Assembly (NCBI RefSeq): GCF_000021325.1
Contig: NC_011365.1
Span: 3,624,001 to 3,688,000, forward strand
From: Gluconacetobacter diazotrophicus PA1 5
GTDB taxonomy: Bacteria; Pseudomonadota; Alphaproteobacteria; Acetobacterales; Acetobacteraceae
Length of the DNA stretch: 64,000 nucleotides
Direction: 5' to 3'
Of the stretch, positions 21,819-31,084 are shown in pieces. The position numbers were made by a program, and so were the translations under genes. Under the pieces are notes generated by a model that saw only the letters and a list, made by a program, of their open reading frames with translations, did not search any database and was not told the DNA's origin. Position 1 is the stretch's first letter. The number at the start of each line of letters is the position of its first letter.

Positions 21819-23888
21819 ATGGTGAAGGTTACCGTCGACGGGATTCCGGTCGAAGTTCCCGGCGGGTCCAGCGCGTTGCAGGCGTGCGAGGCCGCGGGCA
21901 AGGAAATTCCGCGCTTCTGTTTTCATGAACGGCTGTCCGTCGCGGGCAATTGCCGCATGTGCCTGGTACAGGTGGTGCGCGCGCCGAAGCCCGTCGCGTC
22001 CTGCGGCTTTCCGGTGTCGGAAGGGATGGAAATCCTGACCGACACGGAAATCGTGCGCAAGGCGCGGCGCGCGGTCATGGAATTCCTGCTGATCAACCAT
22101 CCGCTGGACTGCCCGATCTGCGATCAGGGCGGCGAGTGCGACCTCCAGGACCAGGCGTTCGGCTACGGCGCGGACCATTCGCGCTACCAGGAAGCCAAGC
22201 GGGCGGTGAAGGACAAATATCTCGGCCCGCTGGTCAAGACGGTGATGACGCGGTGCATCCAGTGCACGCGTTGCGTGCGCTTCGCCACCGAAATCGCGGG
22301 CGTGCCCGAACTGGGCGCCGTCTCGCGCGGCGAGAACATGGAAATCACCAACTACGTCGAAAAGGCCCTGACATCGGAACTGTCGGGCAACCTGATCGAC
22401 ATCTGCCCCGTGGGCGCGCTGACATCGAAGCCCTACGCCTTCGTCGCACGGCCGTGGGAACTCAAGCGCACGGATTCGATCGACGTCTGTGACGCCGTCG
22501 GCACCAATATCAGCCTGCATGCGCGCGGCAGCGCCGTCCTGCGCGCCGTGCCCCGCGTGAACGACGAGGTGAACGAGGAATGGCTGGCGGACAAGGGGCG
22601 CTTCTCGGTCGACGGGCTGAAGCACCGCCGCCTGGATCGCCCCTGGGTCCGCGTGCACGGCAAGCTGCACTCCGTCTCGTGGCAGGAGGCCTTCGTCGCC
22701 ATCGGCCGCCGGCTGGACGGCGTGGCGGGTGACAGGATCGGCGCCATCGCCGGTGACCTGTGCGACGCCGAAAGCATGCTGGCGCTGAAGGACCTGATGA
22801 CGGCGCTGGGCTCGCGCAACATCGACTGCCGGCAGGACGGCGCGCAGTACGACCTGTCCAGCCGCGCCTACTATACTTTCGGCAGTTCCATCGCCGGGAT
22901 CGAGGACGCCGACGCGCTGCTGATCGTGGGCTCCGTTCCCCGGCAGGAAGCACCGGTCCTGAACGCGCGCATCCGCAAGCGCTTCGTCGCGGCGGGGCGG
23001 GGCGGGTTCCCGATCGGCCTGATCGGCGCCCCCACGGCCGACCCGACCTATGCGGCCCAGGTCCTCGGGGATGGGCCGGACGTGCTGACCGCCCTCCTGG
23101 ACGGCACGCACCCCTTCGCCGATACGCTGAAGGCCGCGAAGCGGCCGATGATCATCGTCGGCCACGGCGCCCTGGTGCGCGAGGACGCGCAGGCGATCCT
23201 GGCGGCAAGCTGGGCGCTGGGGCAGGCGGTGGGCGCGATCGGCGCCGGCTGGAACGGGTTCAACGTGCTGCACAACGCGGCCAGCCGCGTGGCCGGCCTC
23301 GACCTAGGCCTGGTGCCCGGGCAGGGCGGCCGCAGCGTCGCGGGGATGATGAGCGGCGGCGTGGAAGTGCTGTGGCTGCTGGGCGCGGACGAATTCCACA
23401 CCGCCCAGATCGGGCCCGAGACCTTCGTCATCTATCAGGGCCATCACGGTGACGCGGCCGCGGCCCGGGCGGATGTGATCCTGCCCGGCGCGACCTACGC
23501 CGAGAAATCCGGCACCTATGTCAATACCGAGGGCCGGGTCCAGCGGTCGTTCCGCGCGGTCATGCCGCCGGGCGACGCGCGCGAGGACTGGCGTATTCTC
23601 CGCGCCTTTTCCGAGGTCGTGGGCAAGACGCTGCCCTACGACACGCTGGAAGCCCTGCGCGAGCATCTGGCTGCCGTCAACCCGGTCTTCCGGGTGATCG
23701 GGGGGCGGGACGCGGTGGACGTCTCGGGCCTGACCGGGCCGGCCGGCGATCCGCGCGCGGTATCGTCGGCGCCGTTCCGCCCGGTCTTCGACGATTATTA
23801 CCAGACGAATCCGATCTGCCGGGCCAGTCCGACGATGGGCGAATGTTCGCGGATCTATGTCCCCCCCCGGGCCCTGGCGGCGGAGTAA
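21819..23888 (+). CDS. nuoG: NADH-quinone oxidoreductase subunit G
   Basis: A 689-residue subunit with several Fe-S clusters. An N-terminal 2Fe-2S ferredoxin domain has CFHERLSVAGNCRMC. The His/Cys ligands of N5 follow in CDLQDQAF and nearby, and the 4Fe-4S motif CPICDQGGEC and CIQCTRC is also present. The rest is a molybdopterin-oxidoreductase-like fold that in this family carries no cofactor. ATG 21819 lies 5 bp after the nuoF stop. It is of normal alphaproteobacterial length, shorter than E. coli NuoG. Confidence 0.96.
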   Translation: MVKVTVDGIPVEVPGGSSALQACEAAGKEIPRFCFHERLSVAGNCRMCLVQVVRAPKPVASCGFPVSEGMEILTDTEIVRKARRAVMEFLLINHPLDCPICDQGGECDLQDQAFGYGADHSRYQEAKRAVKDKYLGPLVKTVMTRCIQCTRCVRFATEIAGVPELGAVSRGENMEITNYVEKALTSELSGNLIDICPVGALTSKPYAFVARPWELKRTDSIDVCDAVGTNISLHARGSAVLRAVPRVNDEVNEEWLADKGRFSVDGLKHRRLDRPWVRVHGKLHSVSWQEAFVAIGRRLDGVAGDRIGAIAGDLCDAESMLALKDLMTALGSRNIDCRQDGAQYDLSSRAYYTFGSSIAGIEDADALLIVGSVPRQEAPVLNARIRKRFVAAGRGGFPIGLIGAPTADPTYAAQVLGDGPDVLTALLDGTHPFADTLKAAKRPMIIVGHGALVREDAQAILAASWALGQAVGAIGAGWNGFNVLHNAASRVAGLDLGLVPGQGGRSVAGMMSGGVEVLWLLGADEFHTAQIGPETFVIYQGHHGDAAAARADVILPGATYAEKSGTYVNTEGRVQRSFRAVMPPGDAREDWRILRAFSEVVGKTLPYDTLEALREHLAAVNPVFRVIGGRDAVDVSGLTGPAGDPRAVSSAPFRPVFDDYYQTNPICRASPTMGECSRIYVPPRALAAE

Positions 23889-23894
23889 GGCGAC

Positions 23895-24920
23895 GTGGCG
23901 CATTTCTTTCTGCACACCCTGATCGGTCAGGTGATCCTGACGGTCCTCGAGGCCCTGGCCGTGCTGGTGCCGCTGCTGCTGGGGGTCGCCTACCTGACCC
24001 TCGGGGAACGCAAGGTCATGGCGGCGATGCAACTCCGCAAGGGGCCGAACGTGAACGGCCCGTTCGGCGTGCTGCAGGCCTTTGCCGACGCGATCAAGAT
24101 GATCACCAAGGAAACGGTGATCCCGTCCGGGGCCAACCGGTTCCTGTTCCTGTTCGCACCGTTCCTGACCTTCTCGCTGGCCATGGTCGCCTGGGCGGTC
24201 ATTCCCACCAATAACGGCTGGGCGATAGCGAACATCAATGTCGGGATACTCTACCTGCTCGCGATTTCCTCGCTGGGGGTCTACGGCATCCTGATCGCGG
24301 GCTGGGCGTCCAACTCCAAATACGCCTTCCTGGGCGGCCTGCGCTCGGCGGCGCAGATGGTGTCCTACGAGGTCTCGATCGGCCTGGTCATCGTCTCGGT
24401 CCTGCTGGCGGTCGGCAGCCTGAACCTGAACGACATCGTCCTCGCGCAGCGCCATGTCTGGTTCTGCCTGCCGATGTTCCCGATGTTCATCGTCTTCTTC
24501 ATCTCGGCGCTGGCGGAAACCAACCGCGCGCCGTTCGACCTGCCCGAGGGCGAGAGTGAACTGGTGGCCGGCTTCTTCGTCGAATATTCGGCGCTGGCCT
24601 TCGGTCTCTTCTTCCTGGGCGAATACGCCAACATGTTCCTGATGTCGGGGATGGTCAGCATCCTGTTCCTGGGCGGCTGGCTGCCGCCGGTGGGGATCGC
24701 GCCCTTCACCTGGATCCCGGGGCCGCTGTGGCTGATCGCGAAGATCCTGTTCTGCCTGTTCGTCTTCATCTGGGTGCGCGCGACATTCCCGCGCTACCGC
24801 TACGACCAGCTGATGCGGCTGGGATGGAAGGTGTTCCTTCCGTTCTCGCTGGTGTGGATGGTGCTGACGGCGGGCTTCCTGCTGGCGACCGGGCTTCTGC
24901 CCCAGGGAGGAGCAAGCTGA
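23895..24920 (+). CDS. nuoH: NADH-quinone oxidoreductase subunit H
   Basis: A 341-residue membrane subunit with about eight helices, forming the quinone channel and the link between the hydrophilic and membrane arms. Signatures are [16 protein letters not shown] (about residues 37-52), the acidic loop [20 protein letters not shown], and [19 protein letters not shown] start, 6 bp after nuoG. The stop codon overlaps the nuoI start (TGATG). Confidence 0.97.
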   Translation: MAHFFLHTLIGQVILTVLEALAVLVPLLLGVAYLTLGERKVMAAMQLRKGPNVNGPFGVLQAFADAIKMITKETVIPSGANRFLFLFAPFLTFSLAMVAWAVIPTNNGWAIANINVGILYLLAISSLGVYGILIAGWASNSKYAFLGGLRSAAQMVSYEVSIGLVIVSVLLAVGSLNLNDIVLAQRHVWFCLPMFPMFIVFFISALAETNRAPFDLPEGESELVAGFFVEYSALAFGLFFLGEYANMFLMSGMVSILFLGGWLPPVGIAPFTWIPGPLWLIAKILFCLFVFIWVRATFPRYRYDQLMRLGWKVFLPFSLVWMVLTAGFLLATGLLPQGGAS

Positions 24921-25408
24921 TGGGACATTTCGACCGGACGGTCCGTTCCTTCCTTCTGGCCGAGCTCGTGGCCGGAATGGGGGCCACGTTCAAGGCCATG
25001 TTCAAGCCCAAGGTGACGATCAACTATCCCTATGAAAAGGGACCGCTCTCGCCCCGCTTTCGTGGCGAGCACGCCCTGCGCCGCTACCCGAACGGCGAGG
25101 AACGCTGCATCGCCTGCAAATTGTGCGAGGCGACGTGCCCGGCGGAAGCGATCACCATCGAATCCGAACCCCGCGATGACGGGTCGCGGCGCACCACGCG
25201 CTACGACATCGACATGACGAAGTGCATCTATTGCGGCCTGTGCGAGGAAGCATGCCCGGTCGATGCGATCGTCGAGGGACCGAATTACGAGTTCGCGACC
25301 GAGACGCGGGAGGAACTCATGTACAACAAGGACAAGCTGCTCGCCAACGGCGACCGCTGGGAAAGCGTCCTGGCACGGCGGCTGGAGCTCGATGCGCCCT
25401 ATCGTTGA
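24920..25408 (+). CDS. nuoI: NADH-quinone oxidoreductase subunit I
   Basis: A 162-residue ferredoxin-like subunit with two 4Fe-4S clusters (N6a and N6b). Ligand sets are Cys63/66/69/73 and Cys102/105/108/112, each CxxCxxCxxxCP. It has the N-terminal amphipathic region of the alphaproteobacterial type. It starts inside the nuoH stop codon. The gap to nuoJ (114 bp) is the longest in the operon and contains short tandem repeats. Confidence 0.97.
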   Translation: MGHFDRTVRSFLLAELVAGMGATFKAMFKPKVTINYPYEKGPLSPRFRGEHALRRYPNGEERCIACKLCEATCPAEAITIESEPRDDGSRRTTRYDIDMTKCIYCGLCEEACPVDAIVEGPNYEFATETREELMYNKDKLLANGDRWESVLARRLELDAPYR

Positions 25409-25522
25409 GACATCCGGCGTAGGGACATCCAGCGTGGGGACATCGAGCCCCGGGCATCGGGAGGACATATCCATGCGGCAGGCCCGCTACAAACAGCCCC
25501 GCTACAAACAGCAAGGTCACAG
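25409..25522 (+). repeat. Short tandem repeats in the nuoI-nuoJ gap
   Basis: Two kinds of short direct repeat fill this gap. GACATCCAGCGTGGG-type units (GGGACATC three times at about 25420-25460) are followed by CCGCTACAAACAGC twice in a row (about 25483-25512). The unit lengths are not exact multiples of each other. No start codon and SD pair suggests a hidden gene. Confidence 0.5.
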
Positions 25523-26284
25523 ATGATGGCCCAAATCGTCTTTTACGTCTTTGCGACGGTGCTGGTCCTGTCGGCCGGCATGGTGGTCAGCGCCCGCAAT
25601 CCGGTGCATTCTGTCCTGTTCCTGATCCTGGCGTTCTTCAACGCTGCCGGATTGTTCCTGGTTGCGGGCGCCGAGTTCCTGGCGATGATCCTGGTCATCG
25701 TCTATGTCGGCGCGGTCGCGGTCCTGTTCCTGTTCGTCGTGATGATGCTCGACGTCCGGTTCACCGAGATGCGTGAGGGACTGCAGCGCTACGCGCCCTT
25801 CGGCGCGGCGGTGGGCGCCGTCCTGTTCGCGGAGCTGGCGCTGGCCTTCGGGCACTGGCAGGTCGCGCGGAACATCGCGGACGTGTCGCACCTGGTGCCG
25901 ACCCCGGGGCGGACCAATACCGCGGCCCTGGGCGATGTCCTGTATACGCATTACATCTTCCTGTTCGAATCCTGCGGCCTGGTGCTGCTGGTCGCCATGA
26001 TCGGCGCCATCGTGCTGACGCTGCGCGAACGCCCGGTGGGCAGGCGGCAGAACATCGAACGCCAGCACGAGCGTACGGCAGCGGATTCCCTGGACATGAT
26101 GGCCCTGCCGCTGGGGCAGGGCGTCGTGGACAATGGCGGATACCGCCGTCCGAAGCAGTCTTATTACGTCGCGTCGGTCCCCGGATCGTACGGTGTCAGC
26201 GCCGATGCCGTGCCGCAGCCCGCCCCGGCCGGCGGAACGCCCGGCACGACGCCCAGTGATACGCATGGAGGGCTGGCGCAATGA
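25523..26284 (+). CDS. nuoJ: NADH-quinone oxidoreductase subunit J with long hydrophilic tail
   Basis: A 253-residue membrane subunit with five hydrophobic helices in the first 175 residues, including the conserved third helix [19 protein letters not shown] with its pi-bulge region. The remaining 75 or so residues are hydrophilic, with Arg/Gln-rich then Pro/Gly/Thr-rich sequence, longer than in E. coli NuoJ (about 184 residues). ATG at 25523 or the next codon at 25526. The 3' end overlaps nuoK by 4 bp (ATGA). Confidence 0.94.
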   Translation: MMAQIVFYVFATVLVLSAGMVVSARNPVHSVLFLILAFFNAAGLFLVAGAEFLAMILVIVYVGAVAVLFLFVVMMLDVRFTEMREGLQRYAPFGAAVGAVLFAELALAFGHWQVARNIADVSHLVPTPGRTNTAALGDVLYTHYIFLFESCGLVLLVAMIGAIVLTLRERPVGRRQNIERQHERTAADSLDMMALPLGQGVVDNGGYRRPKQSYYVASVPGSYGVSADAVPQPAPAGGTPGTTPSDTHGGLAQ

Positions 26285-26604
26285 CCGGCGGACTCGGAAG
26301 CATCGGCATCGGCCCGTACCTGACGGTCAGCGCCATCCTGCTGGTGCTGGGCGTGTTCGGGATTTTCCTGAACCGCAAGAACGTCATCATCATCCTGATG
26401 TCGATCGAACTGATCCTGTTGTCGGCGAACCTGAATTTCGTCGCGTTCTCATCCGCGCTCGGCGACCTGTCGGGCCAGGTCTTCACCTTGTTCGTCCTGA
26501 CGATCGCGGCGGCGGAATCCGCGATCGGGCTGGCGATCGTGACGGTCTATTTCCGCAACCGCGGATCGATCGAGGTCGAAGACATCACCATGATGAAGGG
26601 TTGA
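26281..26604 (+). CDS. nuoK: NADH-quinone oxidoreductase subunit K
   Basis: A 107-residue membrane subunit with three helices, homologous to MrpC. The second helix has the conserved Glu in [20 protein letters not shown] (about residues 37-56), and the third carries [12 protein letters not shown] with its buried Glu. Both acidic residues are part of the proton path. Starts in the nuoJ stop codon and ends 7 bp before nuoL. Confidence 0.97.
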   Translation: MTGGLGSIGIGPYLTVSAILLVLGVFGIFLNRKNVIIILMSIELILLSANLNFVAFSSALGDLSGQVFTLFVLTIAAAESAIGLAIVTVYFRNRGSIEVEDITMMKG

Positions 26605-26611
26605 GCGGGTC

Positions 26612-28552
26612 ATGGAAACGGCATCCTACCTTTTCGAGATCGCGGTCCTCGGCCCCCTGTTCGCTGCCCTCGTGGCGGGCCTGTTCGGCCGGCTGCTGGG
26701 GGACGGCCTGGCCCAGGCGCTGACCACGGGCCTGATGATCATCGCCGCCCTGTGCGGAGCCGGCGCGCTGTTCCTGGCGATGCATGCCGGCGGCATGCCC
26801 GTCGTGGTGCAACTGGCGGACTGGATCCGTGCCGGCAGCTTCCACGCCGCCTGGACCCTGCGGCTGGATACGCTGTCGCTGTCGATGGTCGCGATGGTGA
26901 CCTGTGTCTCGGCGCTCGTTCACCTCTACAGCGTCGGCTATATGGGGCACGAGACGACGCCGACCTACCGGTTCTTCTCATACCTCTCGCTCTTCACCTT
27001 CGCGATGCTGATGCTGGTCACGTCCAACGACCTGGTCCAGCTCTTCTTCGGGTGGGAAGGCGTGGGCCTGTGCAGCTACCTGCTGATCGGCTACTGGTAC
27101 GACCGCCCCAGCGCGAACAGCGCCGCGATCAAGGCGTTCGTGGTCAATCGCGTGGCCGATCTGTTCTTCATGGTGGGCATCGCCCTGCTGTTCGTGGAAT
27201 TCGGCTCGGTCACCTACGACAATATCTTCGCGCTCGTCCCGGCGCATGGCGACGACACGTTCACGCTGTTCGGCACCCATCATATCTATGAAGTCATCTG
27301 CATGCTGCTGTTCATCGGTGCGATGGGCAAGTCGGCGCAGCTGTTCCTGCACACCTGGCTGCCCGACGCGATGGAAGGCCCGACGCCGGTCTCGGCCCTG
27401 ATCCATGCCGCGACCATGGTCACGGCGGGCGTGTTCCTGATGGCGCGCATGTCGCCGCTGGTGGAATTCGCCCCGGGCACCAAGGCCTTCGTCGTGTTCA
27501 TCGGCGCGACGACGTGCTTCTTCGCCGCCACGGTCGGCCTGGTCCAGCCGGACATCAAGCGTACGATCGCCTATTCCACCTGCTCGCAGCTCGGCTACAT
27601 GTTCGCGGCGGTCGGGGTCGGCGCCTATCAGGCCTCGGTGTTCCACCTGACGACGCATGCCTTCTTCAAGGCGCTGCTGTTCCTGGGCGCCGGCTCGGTC
27701 ATCCATGCCGTGCATGACGAACAGGACATGTTCCGCATGGGCGGCCTGTGGAAGAAGATTCCGCTGACCTACGGCGCGATGTGGGTGGGCAGCCTGGCGC
27801 TGGCGGGCATCTTCCCCTTCGCCGGATACTGGTCGAAGGATGCGATCCTGGAAGCGGCCTGGATGGCGCATAGCGGACTGGGCTTCTATGCCTGGAGCCT
27901 GGGCTGCATCACGGCATTCATCACCGCGCTGTATAGCTGGCGGCTGATCTTCCTGGTCTTCCACGGCACGCCGCGCGACGCGCACCTGCATGAAGGCGCG
28001 CATGAAAGCCCCGCCTGGATGACCATCCCGCTGGTGCTGCTGGGCTTGGGGGCGGTCCTCGCCGGCCTGCTGCTGGCGCCGTATTTCGTGGGCTCGGGCC
28101 AGGCGGCATTCTGGAACGGTGCGATCGTGAACGCGCCGGGCAACACCATCATCGCGACGCTGGAACAGACGCCGGAACTGATCGCCCTGGTGCCGACCTT
28201 CGCCGGGATCGCCGGCATCGTGGTGGCCTACCTGTGCTACATGGCCAACCCGGCGATACCGTCCGTCCTGGCGAACAGCCTGCGGCCGTTTTACCTGTTC
28301 CTGCTGAACAAATGGTATTTCGACGAACTGTATGACCACATCTTCGTCCGGCCGTACCGTGCCCTGGCGCGCCTGCTCTGGAAGGGCGCGGACGAAGGCG
28401 TGATCGAAGCCATCCCCCAGGGGCTGGCCCGCATGACGGCGGGGACCGCCACCCAGGCGGTGCGGACCCAGACCGGGTCGATCGCGGTCTATGCCTTCAC
28501 GATGCTGATCGGCCTGGTGGTGCTCGTCTCCACCATGCTGGTCTTCCACTGA
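26612..28552 (+). CDS. nuoL: NADH-quinone oxidoreductase subunit L
   Basis: A 646-residue, MrpA/D-like antiporter-type proton-pumping subunit. Family marks are FFGWEGVGLCSYLLIGYWYD (about residues 145-164), the key Lys/Glu helices including AMGKSAQLFLHTWLPDAMEG and STCSQLGYMFAAVG, and a long C-terminal extension that forms the lateral helix. It is full length and ends normally (STMLVFH). What follows is nuoN at 26 bp, not the expected nuoM. Confidence 0.96.
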   Translation: METASYLFEIAVLGPLFAALVAGLFGRLLGDGLAQALTTGLMIIAALCGAGALFLAMHAGGMPVVVQLADWIRAGSFHAAWTLRLDTLSLSMVAMVTCVSALVHLYSVGYMGHETTPTYRFFSYLSLFTFAMLMLVTSNDLVQLFFGWEGVGLCSYLLIGYWYDRPSANSAAIKAFVVNRVADLFFMVGIALLFVEFGSVTYDNIFALVPAHGDDTFTLFGTHHIYEVICMLLFIGAMGKSAQLFLHTWLPDAMEGPTPVSALIHAATMVTAGVFLMARMSPLVEFAPGTKAFVVFIGATTCFFAATVGLVQPDIKRTIAYSTCSQLGYMFAAVGVGAYQASVFHLTTHAFFKALLFLGAGSVIHAVHDEQDMFRMGGLWKKIPLTYGAMWVGSLALAGIFPFAGYWSKDAILEAAWMAHSGLGFYAWSLGCITAFITALYSWRLIFLVFHGTPRDAHLHEGAHESPAWMTIPLVLLGLGAVLAGLLLAPYFVGSGQAAFWNGAIVNAPGNTIIATLEQTPELIALVPTFAGIAGIVVAYLCYMANPAIPSVLANSLRPFYLFLLNKWYFDELYDHIFVRPYRALARLLWKGADEGVIEAIPQGLARMTAGTATQAVRTQTGSIAVYAFTMLIGLVVLVSTMLVFH

Positions 28553-28578
28553 TCTTTCCGGGAAACGGGTCTGAACCG

Positions 28579-30006
28579 ATGAACTGGACACTTGCACTGC
28601 CGGAAATCGTCCTGGCGCTCTGTGGCCTCGCTATCCTCGTCTTCGGCGTGGTGCAGAAGAAGGAGCAGCCGTTCCTGTCCTGCTCCATGCTGACGATCGG
28701 CGCGTTCGTGCTGACCGGTTTCCTGGTCGTGATGTCGCCGGACGGGGTCGGATACAACCATATCTTCGTCAATGACGATTTCGCCCGCTTCATGAAGATC
28801 CTCAGCCTGGCGGGCGGGGCATTCGCCACCATGCTGACGGTCGGCTACGCGCGGAACATGAAGGTGGAACGGTTCGAATTTCCCGTCCTGCTGCTGTTCT
28901 CGACCCTGGGTGCGATGATGATGGCGTCGTCCGAGAACCTGATGACGCTGTTCATCGGCCTGGAACTGTCGTCGCTTGCCATCTACATCCTCTGCGCCTT
29001 CGCACGGGACGAGGTCAGGGGCGGCGAGGCCGGGCTGAAATATTTCGTCCTGGGCTCGCTGGCCTCCGGCCTGCTGCTCTACGGCTCGTCCCTGGTCTAC
29101 GGCTATGCCGGCACGATGGAATATGGCGGCATCCAGATGGCGCTCAGCACCAGTTCCACCGCCGTGCCGATGGGCCTGATGTTCGGCATCGTGTTCATGC
29201 TGGCCGGGCTGACCTTCAAGCTGTCGGCGGTGCCGTTCCATATGTGGACACCGGACGTCTACCAGGGCGCGCCGACCTCGGTGACCGCGTACATGGCCGG
29301 CGCGCCGAAATTCGCGGCCTTCGCGCTGCTGCTGCGGGTCATGGCCGGTCCCTTCGGCCATGTCGCGCCGCAATGGCAGATCCTGGTCGAAGGCGTCTCG
29401 ATGCTCTCGATGCTGTTCGGTTCGCTGGCGGCCATTCCCCAGACCGACATCAAGCGGCTGATGGCCTATTCCTCGATCGGCCATATGGGCTACGCCCTGA
29501 TGGGCCTGTGCGCCGGCACGGCCGAGGGCATGCGCGGCACGCTGGTCTATCTGACCACGTACCTGCTGATGAATGTCGGCGCCTTCGCCGTCATCATCGC
29601 CATGCGCCGCAAGGGGCGTGAAGTGACCGGGATCGCCGACCTGGCCGGGCTGGGCAAGACCGATCCGGGCCTGGCCACCGCCATGGCGATCTTCATGTTC
29701 AGCATGGCGGGTGCGCCGCCGCTGGCCGGGTTTTTCGGCAAGATGATGGTGTTCTATGCCGCGATCAACGCCCACCTGTTCGGCCTGGCGGCCATCGGCG
29801 TCGTCAGCAGCGTGATCGGCGGCTACTACTATGTCCGCATCGTCAAGGTGATGTTCTTTGACGACGCCGCGGCCCCCCTCGATCGCCGGCCGCTGTCGCT
29901 GTCCTTCGTCTCGGTGGGCATGGGCATCGCCACCACCGGCTTCCTGCTGGTGCTGGGACCGGTATCCAGCGCGGCGCAGGCGGCGGCCCAGGCCCTGTTC
30001 AGGTGA
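28579..30006 (+). CDS. nuoN: NADH-quinone oxidoreductase subunit N
   Basis: A 475-residue antiporter-type membrane subunit. It is identified as NuoN rather than NuoM by MTLFIGLELSSLAIYILCAF (about residues 122-141), the segment FKLSAVPFHMWTPDVYQGAP, and the C-terminal NuoN-type region FFGKMMVFYAAINAHL. It contains the intramembrane Glu of the ELSSL helix and Lys in TFKLSAVPFH. The stop codon overlaps the GTG start of birA. No nuoM exists between this gene and nuoL. Confidence 0.95.
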   Translation: MNWTLALPEIVLALCGLAILVFGVVQKKEQPFLSCSMLTIGAFVLTGFLVVMSPDGVGYNHIFVNDDFARFMKILSLAGGAFATMLTVGYARNMKVERFEFPVLLLFSTLGAMMMASSENLMTLFIGLELSSLAIYILCAFARDEVRGGEAGLKYFVLGSLASGLLLYGSSLVYGYAGTMEYGGIQMALSTSSTAVPMGLMFGIVFMLAGLTFKLSAVPFHMWTPDVYQGAPTSVTAYMAGAPKFAAFALLLRVMAGPFGHVAPQWQILVEGVSMLSMLFGSLAAIPQTDIKRLMAYSSIGHMGYALMGLCAGTAEGMRGTLVYLTTYLLMNVGAFAVIIAMRRKGREVTGIADLAGLGKTDPGLATAMAIFMFSMAGAPPLAGFFGKMMVFYAAINAHLFGLAAIGVVSSVIGGYYYVRIVKVMFFDDAAAPLDRRPLSLSFVSVGMGIATTGFLLVLGPVSSAAQAAAQALFR

Positions 30007-30785
30007 ACGGCGCGACGCCGGTCGCACCCGTACCGCCGCCGGGGCCGACACCCTGGCGGCTGGAGATTCATGACGAACTGGACTCGACGTCCGATACCTG
30101 CCTGGCCCGGGCCGGGCAGGGCGAACGCTCCGGCCTGGCCGTCATGGCCCGCCGCCAGACGCGCGGGCGTGGCAGCCGGGGGCGGGACTGGCAGGACCCG
30201 GGCGGGAACCTCGCGTTTTCGGTCTTGCTCCGGCCGGGCGGGAAAGGGGAATGGCCCGTCGGGCTGTGGCCCTTCATTGCCGGCCTGGCTTTCCACGGGG
30301 CGATTGCACCCTGGATTCCCCACCCCATATCTCTCCGGCTGAAATGGCCGAACGACCTGCTTCTGGAAGGGCGCAAGGCGGCTGGAATCCTGATCGAGGC
30401 CGGCACGGATTCGTCCGGGCGATGGCTGGTGATCGGGTTCGGCGCCAATCTGCGGGCGGCCCCCGCCATTACGGGACGGGACCTGGCCTGTGTCGCCGAA
30501 TACGGAACGGCGCCCGAGCCGGAGATCGTGGCACGGGCGATCTGCGCCGGACTGGACCATTGGATGGCGGTTTGTGGCGGGCAGGGGGACGGCCTGGGGT
30601 TCGAAGCGGTGCGGCAGGCGTGGCTGGCGCACGCGCACCCCATGGGCACAAGGCTTGTGGTGCGCGCTGAAAGCGGGCAGGTAGAAGGTTCGTTCGCTGG
30701 TCTGGACGCGCAGGGCATGCTCCTGCTGCGTTGCGCCGACGGACTGAAACGGATTTCCACCGGCGAAATCCTGCTGCTGGACTAG
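30003..30785 (+). CDS. birA: Biotin-[acetyl-CoA-carboxylase] ligase
   Basis: A 260-residue enzyme that adenylates biotin and attaches it to the carboxyl carrier protein. Motifs: QTRGRGSRGRDWQDPGGNLAFS (an ATP/biotin loop, about residues 51-70), the biotin-pocket stretch RLKWPNDLLLEGRKAAGILIE, and a small C-terminal SH3-like domain. It lacks an N-terminal helix-turn-helix, so it is a ligase without the repressor role. It is translationally coupled to nuoN through a GTGA overlap. Confidence 0.92.
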   Translation: MNGATPVAPVPPPGPTPWRLEIHDELDSTSDTCLARAGQGERSGLAVMARRQTRGRGSRGRDWQDPGGNLAFSVLLRPGGKGEWPVGLWPFIAGLAFHGAIAPWIPHPISLRLKWPNDLLLEGRKAAGILIEAGTDSSGRWLVIGFGANLRAAPAITGRDLACVAEYGTAPEPEIVARAICAGLDHWMAVCGGQGDGLGFEAVRQAWLAHAHPMGTRLVVRAESGQVEGSFAGLDAQGMLLLRCADGLKRISTGEILLLD

Positions 30786-31084
30786 GTGCCGGCGGGATCG
30801 ACGGTGACAGGCGCGACGCCTGAATTTTTTTGGCCTGACGGCAGGCCGGGACGATCGTCGAGCGGAGGCGCACCCTTCGGCTCCGGTCGGTTCGGATGGG
30901 GCCAGGGCCGATACGGGATTGCCGCCCGATCCGGCGGTACGGAATTCTGGCGGACAGGGCTTTGTCCGCGATGGGTGCGGACCGGCAGGTCCAGACGACG
31001 CATGAGACTGATTTTAACGAGCGTATTCATAAGATGAGGCCATCAACCCCATCACGATCTGCTCTGGTATAAAAGGACTTGGTT
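30786..31084. other. Intergenic region between birA and rnj, no gene recognised
   Basis: 299 bp holding no credible reading frame. The only open frame is Gly/Arg/Ser low-complexity. Many alphaproteobacteria keep coaX (type III pantothenate kinase) between birA and the RNase J gene; it is absent here. An AAGGA SD at 31073-31077 serves the RNase J start. Confidence 0.6.
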
